A stretch of DNA of 42,881 nt from Bacillus sp. 7884-1 (lineage in GTDB: Bacteria; Bacillota; Bacilli; Bacillales; Cytobacillaceae), in the NCBI RefSeq assembly GCF_002272245.1, contig NZ_NPDD01000015.1, positions 1-42,881 on the forward strand. Reading direction: 5' to 3'. Position numbers and translations under genes: made by a program. This document shows positions 1 to 12,426 of this stretch, one piece after another (within the stretch, counting starts at the first letter, position 1; each line of letters begins with the position of its first letter). Below the pieces are notes generated by a model. The model made no database searches and had not been told where the DNA came from. It worked only from the letters and a program-made list of their open reading frames with translations.

Positions 1-53
1 TCTCGCACCTTCCGCTCCAATCAACAAAGTTAGCATTTTTTACTTAGTATTTC

Positions 54-98
54 CAAAAAAAAGCAGCCGGACGAATCATCGGCTGCTTTTTTTTTTAT
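54..98 (-). terminator. clpP terminator
   Basis: An 8-bp stem (AGCAGCCG at 62-69 with CGGCTGCT at 80-87) is flanked by A and T runs on both sides, so it can end transcription from either side. It lies just past the clpP stop codon. Bases 1-53 show no recognisable gene. Confidence 0.85.
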
Positions 99-700
99 TT
101 TTCTTTCTTTTCTTCTGCAAGGCTTCTTGTGATAATGTGATCAACAAGACCGTATTCTTTTGCTCTTTCAGCTGTCATGAAGTTATCGCGGTCAGTGTCC
201 TTTTGGATTACTTCAAGAGGCTGGCCAGTACGCTCTGATAGGATTCCATTCAATTTTTCACGAAGGAATAGAATGCGCTTTGCTGCAATTTCAATCTCAG
301 TCGCTTGACCTTGTGCTCCACCTAATGGCTGGTGAATCATTACTTCAGCATTTGGTAACGCATAACGTTTACCCTTTGTACCAGCAGCAAGTAAGAAGGC
401 ACCCATAGAAGCAGCCATACCGATACAAATGGTTTGAACATCTGGCTTAATGAACTGCATGGTATCAAAGATGGCCATACCAGCTGTAATACTGCCGCCA
501 GGGCTGTTAATGTAAATGGATATATCCTTTTCAGGGTTTTCCGCTTCTAAGAATAATAATTGTGCAACAATGCTGTTTGCTACATGATCATCAATACCAC
601 TGCCAAGCATGATAATGCGGTCTTTTAAGAGACGAGAATAGATATCGTATGCTCTCTCTCCGCGGTTTGTTTGTTCAATAACTGTAGGAATCAAGTTCAT
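95..700 (-). CDS. clpP: ATP-dependent Clp protease proteolytic subunit ClpP
   Basis: This is the serine peptidase core of the cytosolic ClpXP/ClpCP proteases, which degrade misfolded, regulatory and SsrA-tagged proteins. At 201 residues it has the usual length. The catalytic triad sits at the canonical positions: Ser98 in GMAASMGA, His123 in MIHQP and Asp172 in DTDRDNF. The ATG is preceded by an AGGAGG ribosome site. The gene is transcribed alone from a promoter with a CtsR-type operator and ends at a strong hairpin. Its product would be the main destroyer of proteins tagged by the tmRNA encoded further along in this window. Confidence 0.98.
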   Translation of the reverse strand: MNLIPTVIEQTNRGERAYDIYSRLLKDRIIMLGSGIDDHVANSIVAQLLFLEAENPEKDISIYINSPGGSITAGMAIFDTMQFIKPDVQTICIGMAASMGAFLLAAGTKGKRYALPNAEVMIHQPLGGAQGQATEIEIAAKRILFLREKLNGILSERTGQPLEVIQKDTDRDNFMTAERAKEYGLVDHIITRSLAEEKKEK

Positions 701-747
701 TTTTCTTCCTCCTTTAAGTGTGAAAGGTATTAGTATGTATAGTTAAT

Positions 748-777
748 GATACACTGATGGTCAATTAAGGTCAAACA
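748..777 (-). promoter_or_regulatory. clpP promoter with CtsR operator
   Basis: Read on the minus strand, TTGACC (771-776) and TATCAT (748-753) are 17 bp apart, a good sigma-A promoter. On the plus strand GGTCAATTAAGGTCAAA (761-777) is a heptad direct repeat with 3-bp spacing. It matches the known CtsR operator (RGTCAAA-NAN-RGTCAAA) with one mismatch and covers the -35. The inference is heat-shock derepression of clpP through CtsR. Confidence 0.88.
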
Positions 778-852
778 ATTCGCCTTTATATTTGTTCGAC
801 AATCTTCACTTTTCCATCATAACCAATGAGGGCTTTTTTAAACATATCAGAG

Positions 853-881
853 TTGCAAAGTTTCGCAAATTGGCATATAAT
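853..881 (+). promoter_or_regulatory. tRNA-Arg promoter
   Basis: TTGCAA (853-858) and a perfect TATAAT (876-881) are separated by 17 bp, ending 17 bp before the mature 5' end of the tRNA. Confidence 0.8.
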
Positions 882-898
882 ATGTAAGTCGCATATTT

Positions 899-970
899 GC
901 GCTCGTGGTGCAACGGATAGCACGTAAGATTCCGGTTCTTAAAATGGGGGTTCGATTCCCTCCGAGCGCG
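899..970 (+). tRNA. tRNA-Arg(CCG)
   Basis: The sequence folds as a cloverleaf. The 7-bp acceptor stem is GCGCTCG with CGAGCGC, followed by discriminator G. The anticodon arm is TAAGA/TCTTA with loop TTCCGGT (anticodon CCG, arginine), and the T arm is GGGGG-TTCGATT-CCCTC. CCA is not encoded. An isolated tRNA-Arg beside clpP is also found in B. subtilis. Confidence 0.95.
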
Positions 971-983
971 TCATCCAAAACAG

Positions 984-1018
984 AGCTCCTACGCTTTAAA
1001 AGCGCGGGGGCTTTTTTC
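984..1018 (+). terminator. tRNA-Arg terminator
   Basis: A long imperfect stem (AGCTCC with GGGGGCT, inner CGCTT with AAGCG) is followed by TTTTTT. Confidence 0.8.
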
Positions 1019-1102
1019 GTATAGTCATTTGTCTTGAAACATGAATAAAGCACCTTTCTGCAGGGAATCTTTCATATAGAACATATAAGGAGGCTTTCAT
1101 TG

Positions 1103-2104
1103 ATGGTTAAGCACAGTATTAGGTTATCTAGTGCGGAGATTGGTGGTTTATGGGCTACCTTTATCCAAGATAATATGACGATTTGTTTAGTAAAATACTT
1201 TCTTTATCACAATCAGGATGAAGAAATTAAACCTCTTTTGGAAAAAGCGCTTAAGACTGCTGAAAACCATATTCAACAAATATCCGCTATTTTTACGAAG
1301 GAGAATATCCCCTTACCCGATTCGTTTACGGACGAGGATATTAATTATTCAGCGCCGCCTTTGTTCTATGATATGTTCGGGCTTACCTTTGTTTATATGA
1401 TGAATCGGCTGGGAATGATTAACGCTGGTTTTCTGACCGCGAATGTTGCAAGAGAAGATGTTCTGAATTTCTACGTAACTACCGTTAATGAAGCATCCCT
1501 ATTATATAAGGCATCGACGGAACTCATGCTGTCAAAGGGTATATATGATCGGCCTCCTATGATTCCCTATCCCAAGCAGATAGAATATATTGAGAAGCTT
1601 TCCTATCTAAGCGGGATGATAAAGAAAAGACCATTAAATGCAATTGAAATAACAGAAATCTTTTTTAATCTCGAACGCAATTATTTTTCCATGCTTCTAT
1701 GTACGGCGTTACTCCAAGTTGTCGACGACAAAGAAATAAAGGATTTTATTAAAGAGGGAAAGGAAATTTCAGAAAAGCAAATAAGAGTATTTCTTGAAAT
1801 TCTAGTAAAAGAACAACTTCTTGGCAATACCTCAACCAATACGGAAGTAACCGATTCAACTGTGCTTCCTTTTTCGAATAAACTAATTGTTACCTTATTT
1901 GATGCTTTGAATGGCATCGATATTACGTTGCTTGGCCACGCGGTGTCCGTGTCGATGCGAACAGATTTGGTGGTCAATTATCAAAAATTTATAGCAGAAA
2001 TTTTAATTTATGCTGGTAAAGGGTTTAATTTATTAGTTGATCGCGGATGGCTACAGCAGCCTCCGATGGCACCCAATCGAAAGGAACTTGAAAATATGAA
2101 ATGA
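1103..2104 (+). CDS. DUF3231 family protein (YvdQ-like)
   Basis: This protein of about 333 residues is of unknown function, largely alpha-helical. It has two halves that each look like a four-helix-bundle repeat, the arrangement known for DUF3231 proteins of Bacillus such as YvdQ, which also lies near clpP. Motifs shared between the halves include the NAGFLTANVARED stretch and the C-terminal YAGKGFNLLVDRGWLQQPP. I chose the ATG at 1103 because AAGGAGG (1087-1093) is 9 bases upstream; an in-frame TTG directly before it is less likely. No signal peptide or membrane segment is visible. Function is not known. Confidence 0.8.
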   Translation: MVKHSIRLSSAEIGGLWATFIQDNMTICLVKYFLYHNQDEEIKPLLEKALKTAENHIQQISAIFTKENIPLPDSFTDEDINYSAPPLFYDMFGLTFVYMMNRLGMINAGFLTANVAREDVLNFYVTTVNEASLLYKASTELMLSKGIYDRPPMIPYPKQIEYIEKLSYLSGMIKKRPLNAIEITEIFFNLERNYFSMLLCTALLQVVDDKEIKDFIKEGKEISEKQIRVFLEILVKEQLLGNTSTNTEVTDSTVLPFSNKLIVTLFDALNGIDITLLGHAVSVSMRTDLVVNYQKFIAEILIYAGKGFNLLVDRGWLQQPPMAPNRKELENMK

Positions 2105-2111
2105 GGAGGAA

Positions 2112-2139
2112 AAGGCTTGTTTCCATGCAAGCCTTTTTT
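2112..2139 (+). terminator. terminator after DUF3231 gene
   Basis: AAGGCTTG pairs with CAAGCCTT and is followed by a T run. Confidence 0.85.
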
Positions 2140-2250
2140 GAGTTTAGTGACATTAAAAGTGGTAATAACCACCTAAAGTCAAGTTACCCAGATTTTTTCC
2201 ATTCACCAATTCTCTATTATCCTGTAAAATAGAAAAAGGGGGGTTAGGAA

Positions 2251-3576
2251 ATGGACTTAAAAGCAGGTTTATGGCAGCAACAATCTTTGAAATTGGCAAT
2301 GACGCAGGAATTAACACAAGCGATTGCACTTTTACAATATTCAGCCCAAGAGCTTTCCTCTTTTTTAGAAAACAAGGCGCTTGAAAATCCCCTGCTCCAA
2401 GTTGAGAATAACAACATTCAGCCTATTAACCCTTTAATAGACCGCAATCGGCGGAAACATACGAGGAATACGGAAAACGAGTGGATTGAACAAATTGCAG
2501 CAAAGTCGTCCTCAATTGAAGAACAATTGCTAAATCAACTTAATCTTCATAAATACTCTAGTATTCAATTAAATATAATTAAACATTTGATTCAGAATCT
2601 AGATGTAAACGGATACTTAGCCTCTGAACCAGAGGATATCGCAGATAAATTAGGTGTCCACTTGGAACTGGTTGAAGAGAGCGTAATTGTGATTCAGGCC
2701 TTGGAGCCTGCAGGAATCGGGGCCAGGAACCTTCAGGAATGTTTATTAATTCAAGTCGAACGGGAAAACCTTAAAGATGATTTAGCACTAACGATTCTAT
2801 CGGACTACTTCGTACCGTTTGCTGAAAAGAAATGGAAGAAAATTTCAAAAGAGTTGGAAATTCCCTTGCAAAAGATACAAGAAGTATTTGATACCATACA
2901 GAAGCTTAATCCACGGCCAGGTGCACTATTAGAGCAGGAAAATGCATCCTATATTATCCCAGATGTGATCGTTGAAAGAATCGGCGATCAGTTTTCCGTA
3001 CGATTGTGTGATGACATTATCCCTAAAATTAGCTTTAACAATCACTATTACCAAAAATTTAATGCAAACCAGGATTCACAGGTTGGTCGGTTTTTGCAGG
3101 AAAAGGTACAGGATTATCAGTGGATACAGAGGAGTATTGAGCAACGAAAAGAAACCTTAACAAGAGTGGCAGGGAAAATTGTTGAAAAGCAGACGCTTTT
3201 TCTTCAAAAAGGGCGTGAATACCTTGTTCCAATGATCATGAAGGAAATCGCAATTGAGCTGGATATTCATGAATCCACTGTAAGCCGAGCAGTAAAGGAT
3301 AAATACGTTCAGACTCCGGTTGGAACCTTTTCGTTAAAATCTTTTTTTACAAGTACAATTCAAACGGTTTCAAATGAAAATACTTCCTCTAGTCAGGTGA
3401 AAAACGCTATAGCTGCCATGATTGAAAAAGAAAACAAACAGAGACCGTTATCCGATCAAGAAATAGTGGAAAAACTAATGAGTACCCAAGGAATCGTGGT
3501 TTCAAGGCGAACCATCGCTAAGTATCGAGATCAGTTGGGAATTCATTCTTCATCCAAAAGAAAAAGGTTTGATTGA
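2251..3576 (+). CDS. sigL: RNA polymerase sigma-54 factor
   Basis: Sigma-54 (RpoN/SigL) directs RNA polymerase to -24/-12 promoters that need an enhancer-binding activator. At 441 residues it is the normal length for Bacilli. The glutamine- and leucine-rich region I is at residues 1-50, the core-binding region fills the middle, a helix-turn-helix (IHESTVSRAVKDKYV) lies around 340-355, and the diagnostic RpoN box (SRRTIAKYRDQL) is near the C-terminus. An AAAGGGGGG ribosome site precedes the ATG. It probably shares a transcript with the small glutaredoxin-like gene 13 bp downstream. No sigma-54 activator is seen in this window. Confidence 0.96.
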   Translation: MDLKAGLWQQQSLKLAMTQELTQAIALLQYSAQELSSFLENKALENPLLQVENNNIQPINPLIDRNRRKHTRNTENEWIEQIAAKSSSIEEQLLNQLNLHKYSSIQLNIIKHLIQNLDVNGYLASEPEDIADKLGVHLELVEESVIVIQALEPAGIGARNLQECLLIQVERENLKDDLALTILSDYFVPFAEKKWKKISKELEIPLQKIQEVFDTIQKLNPRPGALLEQENASYIIPDVIVERIGDQFSVRLCDDIIPKISFNNHYYQKFNANQDSQVGRFLQEKVQDYQWIQRSIEQRKETLTRVAGKIVEKQTLFLQKGREYLVPMIMKEIAIELDIHESTVSRAVKDKYVQTPVGTFSLKSFFTSTIQTVSNENTSSSQVKNAIAAMIEKENKQRPLSDQEIVEKLMSTQGIVVSRRTIAKYRDQLGIHSSSKRKRFD

Positions 3577-3589
3577 AAGGAAATAAACT

Positions 3590-3847
3590 ATGCCGCAAAC
3601 AGTGATTACCTTTTATACTAGAAAACGCTGTCCACTTTGTGAGAAAGCAAAAAAATTAATCCTTGAATTACAGGAAGAATGGAACTTTACTTTAGAGGAA
3701 TTTGATATTGATGAGAGTGATGAACTAACGGAGCTGTATGGTATTATGATTCCTGTTGTTCATATTAATGGAGAAGAAGTTTCTTTTGGAATAATTAACA
3801 AAATCGACATAAGTAACCGTTTGCAAGAAAAAACACAAAACTTTTAA
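3590..3847 (+). CDS. glutaredoxin family protein
   Basis: This 85-residue thioredoxin-fold protein has a redox-active CPLC motif (Cys14-Cys17) after the first strand and a cis-Pro region (MIPVVHINGEE), typical of the small glutaredoxin-like (DUF836-type) proteins. It is cytosolic with no signal peptide. It lies directly after sigL and ends at a terminator that also overlaps the cggR promoter. The physiological substrate cannot be told from sequence. Confidence 0.85.
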   Translation: MPQTVITFYTRKRCPLCEKAKKLILELQEEWNFTLEEFDIDESDELTELYGIMIPVVHINGEEVSFGIINKIDISNRLQEKTQNF

Positions 3848-3848
3848 G

Positions 3849-3877
3849 TTGAAATAGGTTTTCACTCCTGTTAGAAT
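3849..3877 (+). promoter_or_regulatory. cggR-gapA promoter
   Basis: TTGAAA (3849-3854) and TAGAAT (3872-3877) are 17 bp apart. The predicted start near 3884 is about 30 bp before the CggR operator, as expected for repression by roadblock downstream of the start site. The promoter is nested in the upstream gene's terminator. Confidence 0.75.
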
Positions 3878-3906
3878 GTAAATTGTTAGCAGGGGTGATT
3901 TTTTTT
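3862..3906 (+). terminator. terminator of the sigL-glutaredoxin unit
   Basis: TCACTCCTG (3862-3870) pairs with CAGGGGTGA (3890-3898), followed by eight T. The -10 of the cggR promoter is inside the loop. Confidence 0.8.
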
Positions 3907-3914
3907 CGGTGATG

Positions 3915-3950
3915 TGGGACATAATTTGTCTATGGTGGACATTTTATGAC
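3915..3950 (+). promoter_or_regulatory. CggR operator
   Basis: Two direct repeats fit the known operator layout CGGGAC-N6-TGTC-N4-CGGGAC-N6-TGTC exactly in spacing: TGGGAC-N6-TGTC, then TATG, then GTGGAC-N6-TGAC. The second copy is the weaker match. It lies 31 bp before the cggR start codon. Confidence 0.9.
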
Positions 3951-3980
3951 CAGTCACATATAATAAAGGAGCAAGATGTT

Positions 3981-5003
3981 ATGCAATCACTCATCGATAT
4001 TCAGAAAAGATTATTACCTGATCTCCTTCAAGTGCTACATAAACGATATTCTATCCTTAGGCATATTGGTTTTATGCAGCCCGTTGGAAGAAGAAGTCTT
4101 GCTAACAATCTTGGCTATACAGAACGAGTCCTTCGCAGTGAAGTTGATTTCCTAAAGGAACAAAATCTTGTTTCCATTAACAATATTGGAATGAATTTGA
4201 CCCTTGAAGGGAAAAATTTACTGGAAGACTTAGAAGAAATGATACGCGAGTTAATTGGAATTGATGTAATGGAACTGGAGTTGAAGCACCGCCTTAAAAT
4301 TCGTAAGGTAGTGATTGTTCCAGGTAACAGTGATGAGTCCCTAATGGTGAAGGATGACCTGGGTAAGGCCAGTGCAATTTGCATGAAAAACAACTTAACA
4401 GGAAAAAATATTATCGCTGTAACTGGCGGCTCAACCATGGCAGCCGTCGCAAATGTACTTACACCAGAGCTTGGTAAAAAGGATTTACTTTTTGTTCCTG
4501 CTCGTGGCGGCATTGGTGAGGATGTTCAAAACCAGGCAAATACGATTAGCTCGATTATGTCAAAGAATACAGGGTCGAAACATCGTGTATTCTATGTTCC
4601 AGACCAGGTTAGTAACGAAATTTATGAATCCCTGATTAAAGAGCCAGAAATCCATGAAGTGTTAAATTTAATTAAATCGGCAAGCATGGTTCTTCATGGT
4701 ATAGGGGACGCTATTACAATGGCTGAAAGAAGAAAGTCAAAACCTGAGGTTAAGCAAAAGCTAGAATCTAATGCTGCAGTCGGTGAAGCATTCGGCTACT
4801 ATTTTAACGAAAAAGGTGAAATTGTCCATAAGGTATTAACGATTGGACTTCAACTGGAAGACCTAGCACAGATTCCAAATGTGATTGCTGTTGCGGGCGG
4901 AGCTTCAAAGGCAAAAGCAATAAAGGCGTATATGAGGAAAGCACCATCTTCAACGATTCTAATCACAGATGAAGGTGCAGCAAGAAAGTTATTAAAAGGT
5001 TAA
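3981..5003 (+). CDS. cggR: central glycolytic genes regulator CggR
   Basis: This SorC/DeoR-type repressor of the lower glycolytic genes has fructose-1,6-bisphosphate as inducer. The N-terminal helix-turn-helix (GRRSLANNLGYTERVLRSEVDFLKEQNLV) is followed by a sugar-phosphate-binding domain with AVTGGSTMAAVA, FVPARGGIGEDVQNQANTI and a terminal VAGGASKAKAI...TDEGAA. I start it at the ATG at 3981 (340 residues) behind AAAGGAG, which matches the start of B. subtilis CggR; an upstream in-frame start would run through the operator and is rejected. gapA follows after 47 bp, so the pair is probably autoregulated as one operon. Confidence 0.96.
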   Translation: MQSLIDIQKRLLPDLLQVLHKRYSILRHIGFMQPVGRRSLANNLGYTERVLRSEVDFLKEQNLVSINNIGMNLTLEGKNLLEDLEEMIRELIGIDVMELELKHRLKIRKVVIVPGNSDESLMVKDDLGKASAICMKNNLTGKNIIAVTGGSTMAAVANVLTPELGKKDLLFVPARGGIGEDVQNQANTISSIMSKNTGSKHRVFYVPDQVSNEIYESLIKEPEIHEVLNLIKSASMVLHGIGDAITMAERRKSKPEVKQKLESNAAVGEAFGYYFNEKGEIVHKVLTIGLQLEDLAQIPNVIAVAGGASKAKAIKAYMRKAPSSTILITDEGAARKLLKG

Positions 5004-5050
5004 TCCCTTTTTAAAATAAAACCTTTTTTCAATACAAGGAGGAAATTACA

Positions 5051-6058
5051 ATGACAGTAAAAGTTGGTATTAATGGATTTGGTCGTATCGGCCGTAACGT
5101 ATTCCGTGCGGCATTAAATAATTCAGAGATGGAAATCGTAGCAATTAACGATTTAACAGATGCAAATATGCTTGCGCATCTATTAAAATACGATACAGTC
5201 CATGGAACTCTTCAACAAGATGTTACCGTTGACGGTCAATACCTAGTTGTTGGCAACCAAAAGGTAAAAGTACTTGCTGAACGCGATCCAGCTCAATTAG
5301 GCTGGGGTGAACTTGGCGTTGAAGTAGTGGTTGAATCAACAGGACGTTTCACGAAGCGTGAAGATGCAGCGAAACACCTTGAAGCAGGTGCGAAGAAGGT
5401 TATTATTTCAGCTCCAGCATCAAACGAAGATATTACAATTGTTATGGGTGTTAACGAAGATAAGTACGATGCAGCTAACCACCATGTATTATCAAATGCA
5501 TCTTGTACAACTAACTGTCTAGCTCCTTTTGCGAAGGTTTTAAATGATCAATTCGGAATTAAGCGTGGAATGATGACTACCATTCACTCTTATACAAATG
5601 ACCAACAAATCCTTGATTTACCACATAAGGACTACCGTCGTGCACGTGCAGCAGCTGAGAACATGATTCCAACTTCAACTGGTGCAGCTAAAGCAGTTTC
5701 TTTAGTTCTTCCAGAACTTAAAGGTAAATTAAATGGTATGGCTGTTCGTGTACCAACACCAAACGTTTCAATTGTTGACTTAGTAGCTGAGTTAGAAAAA
5801 GATGTAACTGCTGAAGAAGTTAATGCAGCATTAAAAACAGCTTCTGAAGGTCCATTAAAAGGAATTCTACACTATAGCGAACTTCCATTAGTTTCTACTG
5901 ACTATAATGGCAGCCCTGCTTCATCTTCAATCGATTCATTATCAACAATGGTTCTTGAAGGCAATATGGTTAAAGTATTATCTTGGTATGATAACGAAGT
6001 TGGTTATTCAAGCCGTGTTGTTGACCTTATTGGATATATCGCTCAAAAAGGTCTATAG
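5051..6058 (+). CDS. gapA: glyceraldehyde-3-phosphate dehydrogenase (NAD-dependent, glycolytic)
   Basis: This 335-residue enzyme oxidises and phosphorylates glyceraldehyde 3-phosphate to 1,3-bisphosphoglycerate. The N-terminal Rossmann motif [13 protein letters not shown], catalytic Cys152 in [12 protein letters not shown] and His179 in TTIHSYTND are all present. Its position behind cggR marks it as the glycolytic rather than the gluconeogenic isozyme. AGGAGG precedes the ATG. A strong hairpin follows, so pgk is not simply read from the same full-length message. Confidence 0.98.
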   Translation: MTVKVGINGFGRIGRNVFRAALNNSEMEIVAINDLTDANMLAHLLKYDTVHGTLQQDVTVDGQYLVVGNQKVKVLAERDPAQLGWGELGVEVVVESTGRFTKREDAAKHLEAGAKKVIISAPASNEDITIVMGVNEDKYDAANHHVLSNASCTTNCLAPFAKVLNDQFGIKRGMMTTIHSYTNDQQILDLPHKDYRRARAAAENMIPTSTGAAKAVSLVLPELKGKLNGMAVRVPTPNVSIVDLVAELEKDVTAEEVNAALKTASEGPLKGILHYSELPLVSTDYNGSPASSSIDSLSTMVLEGNMVKVLSWYDNEVGYSSRVVDLIGYIAQKGL

Positions 6059-6089
6059 TCCTAAATTTTCATTCATTATTTGGCTGGTA

Positions 6090-6119
6090 TTGGTAATTTT
6101 CTCTTCTAACAGCTATAAT
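6090..6119 (+). promoter_or_regulatory. candidate pgk promoter
   Basis: TTGGTA (6090-6095) and a perfect TATAAT (6114-6119) are 18 bp apart. It lies upstream of, not after, the gapA terminator hairpin. Confidence 0.5.
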
Positions 6120-6136
6120 GATTTATGGTATTTCAA

Positions 6137-6170
6137 AGGGGAGCGGGGAACATTCCCCCTCTCCTTTTTT
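6137..6170 (+). terminator. gapA-pgk intergenic terminator
   Basis: AGGGGAG pairs with CTCTCCT and GGGGA with TCCCC, a 12-bp stem with a 4-base loop, followed by six T. It may partly uncouple cggR-gapA from the downstream glycolytic genes. Confidence 0.88.
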
Positions 6171-6223
6171 CATGTAATTAAAGATTGTGATTCAATAGCT
6201 TTTTATTATAGGAGGCTTCTCGC

Positions 6224-9727
<3,504 letters not shown>

Positions 9728-9754
9728 TTTTCATATTAAAAGGAGAGAAATTAA

Positions 9755-11053
<1,299 letters not shown>

Positions 11054-11066
11054 TTCGATATACGAA

Positions 11067-11100
11067 GGCACTCATTGACGAATGAGTGTCTTTCTTTTTC
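11067..11100 (+). terminator. eno terminator
   Basis: A 10-bp stem (GGCACTCATT with AATGAGTGTC, loop GACG) precedes a T-rich tract. Confidence 0.88.
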
Positions 11101-11102
11101 TG

Positions 11103-11143
11103 GAGTGACCGAAACGTAAAAAGTAGAGAATTCACGGTCACTC
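11103..11143. repeat. 9-bp inverted repeat in the eno-secG gap
   Basis: GAGTGACCG (11103-11111) and CGGTCACTC (11135-11143) are perfect inverted copies 23 bp apart. The segment lies between the eno terminator and the secG promoter and has no T run. Function unknown; it may be a remnant of a dispersed intergenic repeat. Confidence 0.5.
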
Positions 11144-11215
11144 AAGCGTGACTTTAGTTTGGAGTGTCTCATCCATCCGTTGGTAAACTCCTAAAAGCTG
11201 CCACAAATACTAGTA

Positions 11216-11244
11216 TTGTTAAAAGGGCAATAATATGGTAAATT
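11216..11244 (+). promoter_or_regulatory. candidate secG promoter
   Basis: TTGTTA (11216-11221) and TAAATT (11239-11244) are 17 bp apart, about 40 bp before the secG start. Confidence 0.45.
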
Positions 11245-11286
11245 AAAAATACTGTGAAATGTACGAAATAACAGGAGGTGGCTTAC

Positions 11287-11520
11287 ATGCATGCATTGGT
11301 TGTTACATTATTAGTAATCGTGAGTATTGGACTTATTTTAGTTGTTTTATTGCAATCAGGTAAAAGTGCTGGACTATCTGGTGCCATTTCAGGTGGAGCT
11401 GAAACATTATTTGGTAAGCAAAAAGCACGAGGACTTGATTTAATTTTACATCGTATTACCATCGTTTTAGCAGTTCTTTTCATTATCCTTGCGGTATTGG
11501 TTGCATACTTCGAAGTTTAA
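11287..11520 (+). CDS. secG: preprotein translocase subunit SecG
   Basis: This 77-residue inner-membrane component of the SecYEG channel has two membrane helices (residues about 3-22 and 52-75) around a cytoplasmic loop with the conserved [23 protein letters not shown] motif. The ATG at 11287 is 8 bases after AGGAGG. An in-frame GTG at 11278 overlaps that ribosome site and is rejected. The secG-est-rnr-smpB-ssrA order matches B. subtilis. Confidence 0.95.
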   Translation: MHALVVTLLVIVSIGLILVVLLQSGKSAGLSGAISGGAETLFGKQKARGLDLILHRITIVLAVLFIILAVLVAYFEV

Positions 11521-11534
11521 TAAAGAATGCTCAA

Positions 11535-11564
11535 AAAACCTGGCTCTAATGTCAGGTTTTTTTT
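11535..11564 (+). terminator. secG terminator
   Basis: AAAACCTG pairs with CAGGTTTT, followed by T. Confidence 0.85.
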
Positions 11565-11658
11565 ATGCACAAAAATCGAAGGCTTATTTCTGGAATGTTA
11601 CCCAATTCTTTGCTTAAACTAAGATAATGGATTTTATAGAACTGAAGGAGTTTTAACT

Positions 11659-12405
11659 ATGAAAATTGCTGTACCGAAGCCCTTTACCTTTAGAGGAGGA
11701 AAACGAGCGGTCCTTTTACTTCACGGATTCACAGGAAATTCGGCTGACGTCCGGATGTTGGGACGCTTTTTAGAAAAAAGGGGATATACCTGTCATGCAC
11801 CGCACTATAAGGGACATGGTGTTCCACCAGAGGAACTAGTTCACACTGGCCCTGAAGATTGGTGGCAGGATGTCATAAATGGCTATAATTTTTTAAAAAA
11901 TCAAGGGCACGAAGAAATTGCAGTCGGAGGACTTTCGCTTGGCGGCGTATTTTCCTTGAAATTGGGTTACACTGTACCTATAAAAGGTGTATTTCCAATG
12001 TGTGCACCCATGTATATAAAAAGTGAAGAAGTGATGTATCACGGAATTCTTGAGTATGCACGCGATTATAAGAAACGAGAAGGAAAAAGCGAAGAACAAA
12101 TTGAACTAGAAATGAATGAGTTTGCGAAAACACCGATGAAAACCTTAAAGGCTCTGCAGGACTTAATTTCAGATGTTCGCAATCATGTGGATATGATTTA
12201 TGCTCCATCATTTGTTGTTCAAGCACGTCATGACAAAATGATAAACACAGATAGTGCAAACATCATTTACAATGAAGTGGAATCCGTCATGAAAGAAATC
12301 AAATGGTACGAAGATTCAGGACATGTGATTACGCTAGATAAAGAACGTGATCAGCTACATGAAGATGTTTACGACTTTTTAGAAAAATTAGATTGGAAGA
12401 ATTAA
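11659..12405 (+). CDS. est: carboxylesterase (Est30 family)
   Basis: This 248-residue cytosolic alpha/beta hydrolase acts on short-chain carboxylic esters. The oxyanion motif [11 protein letters not shown] is at residues 20-30, and the triad is Ser93 in GLSLGG, Asp192 in QARHDK and His222 in DSGHVITLD, as in the Geobacillus Est30/B. subtilis YvaK family. AAGGAG precedes the ATG. The gene lies 21 bp before rnr, and the two are likely cotranscribed. Physiological substrate is unknown. Confidence 0.95.
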   Translation: MKIAVPKPFTFRGGKRAVLLLHGFTGNSADVRMLGRFLEKRGYTCHAPHYKGHGVPPEELVHTGPEDWWQDVINGYNFLKNQGHEEIAVGGLSLGGVFSLKLGYTVPIKGVFPMCAPMYIKSEEVMYHGILEYARDYKKREGKSEEQIELEMNEFAKTPMKTLKALQDLISDVRNHVDMIYAPSFVVQARHDKMINTDSANIIYNEVESVMKEIKWYEDSGHVITLDKERDQLHEDVYDFLEKLDWKN

Positions 12406-12426
12406 TCCTATTGAGGAGGGATTTTA

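Noticed and set aside
786..845. 19-codon minus-strand frame MFKKALIGYDGKVKIVEQI between clpP and the tRNA gene
   Set aside because: No ribosome site before its ATG, and it overlaps neither a promoter nor a conserved context I can defend.
3936..3964. TGGACA-17-TATAAT as the cggR promoter
   Set aside because: The start would be near 3971, after the AAAGGAG ribosome site, leaving a nearly leaderless message. The promoter at 3849-3877 suits the operator position better.
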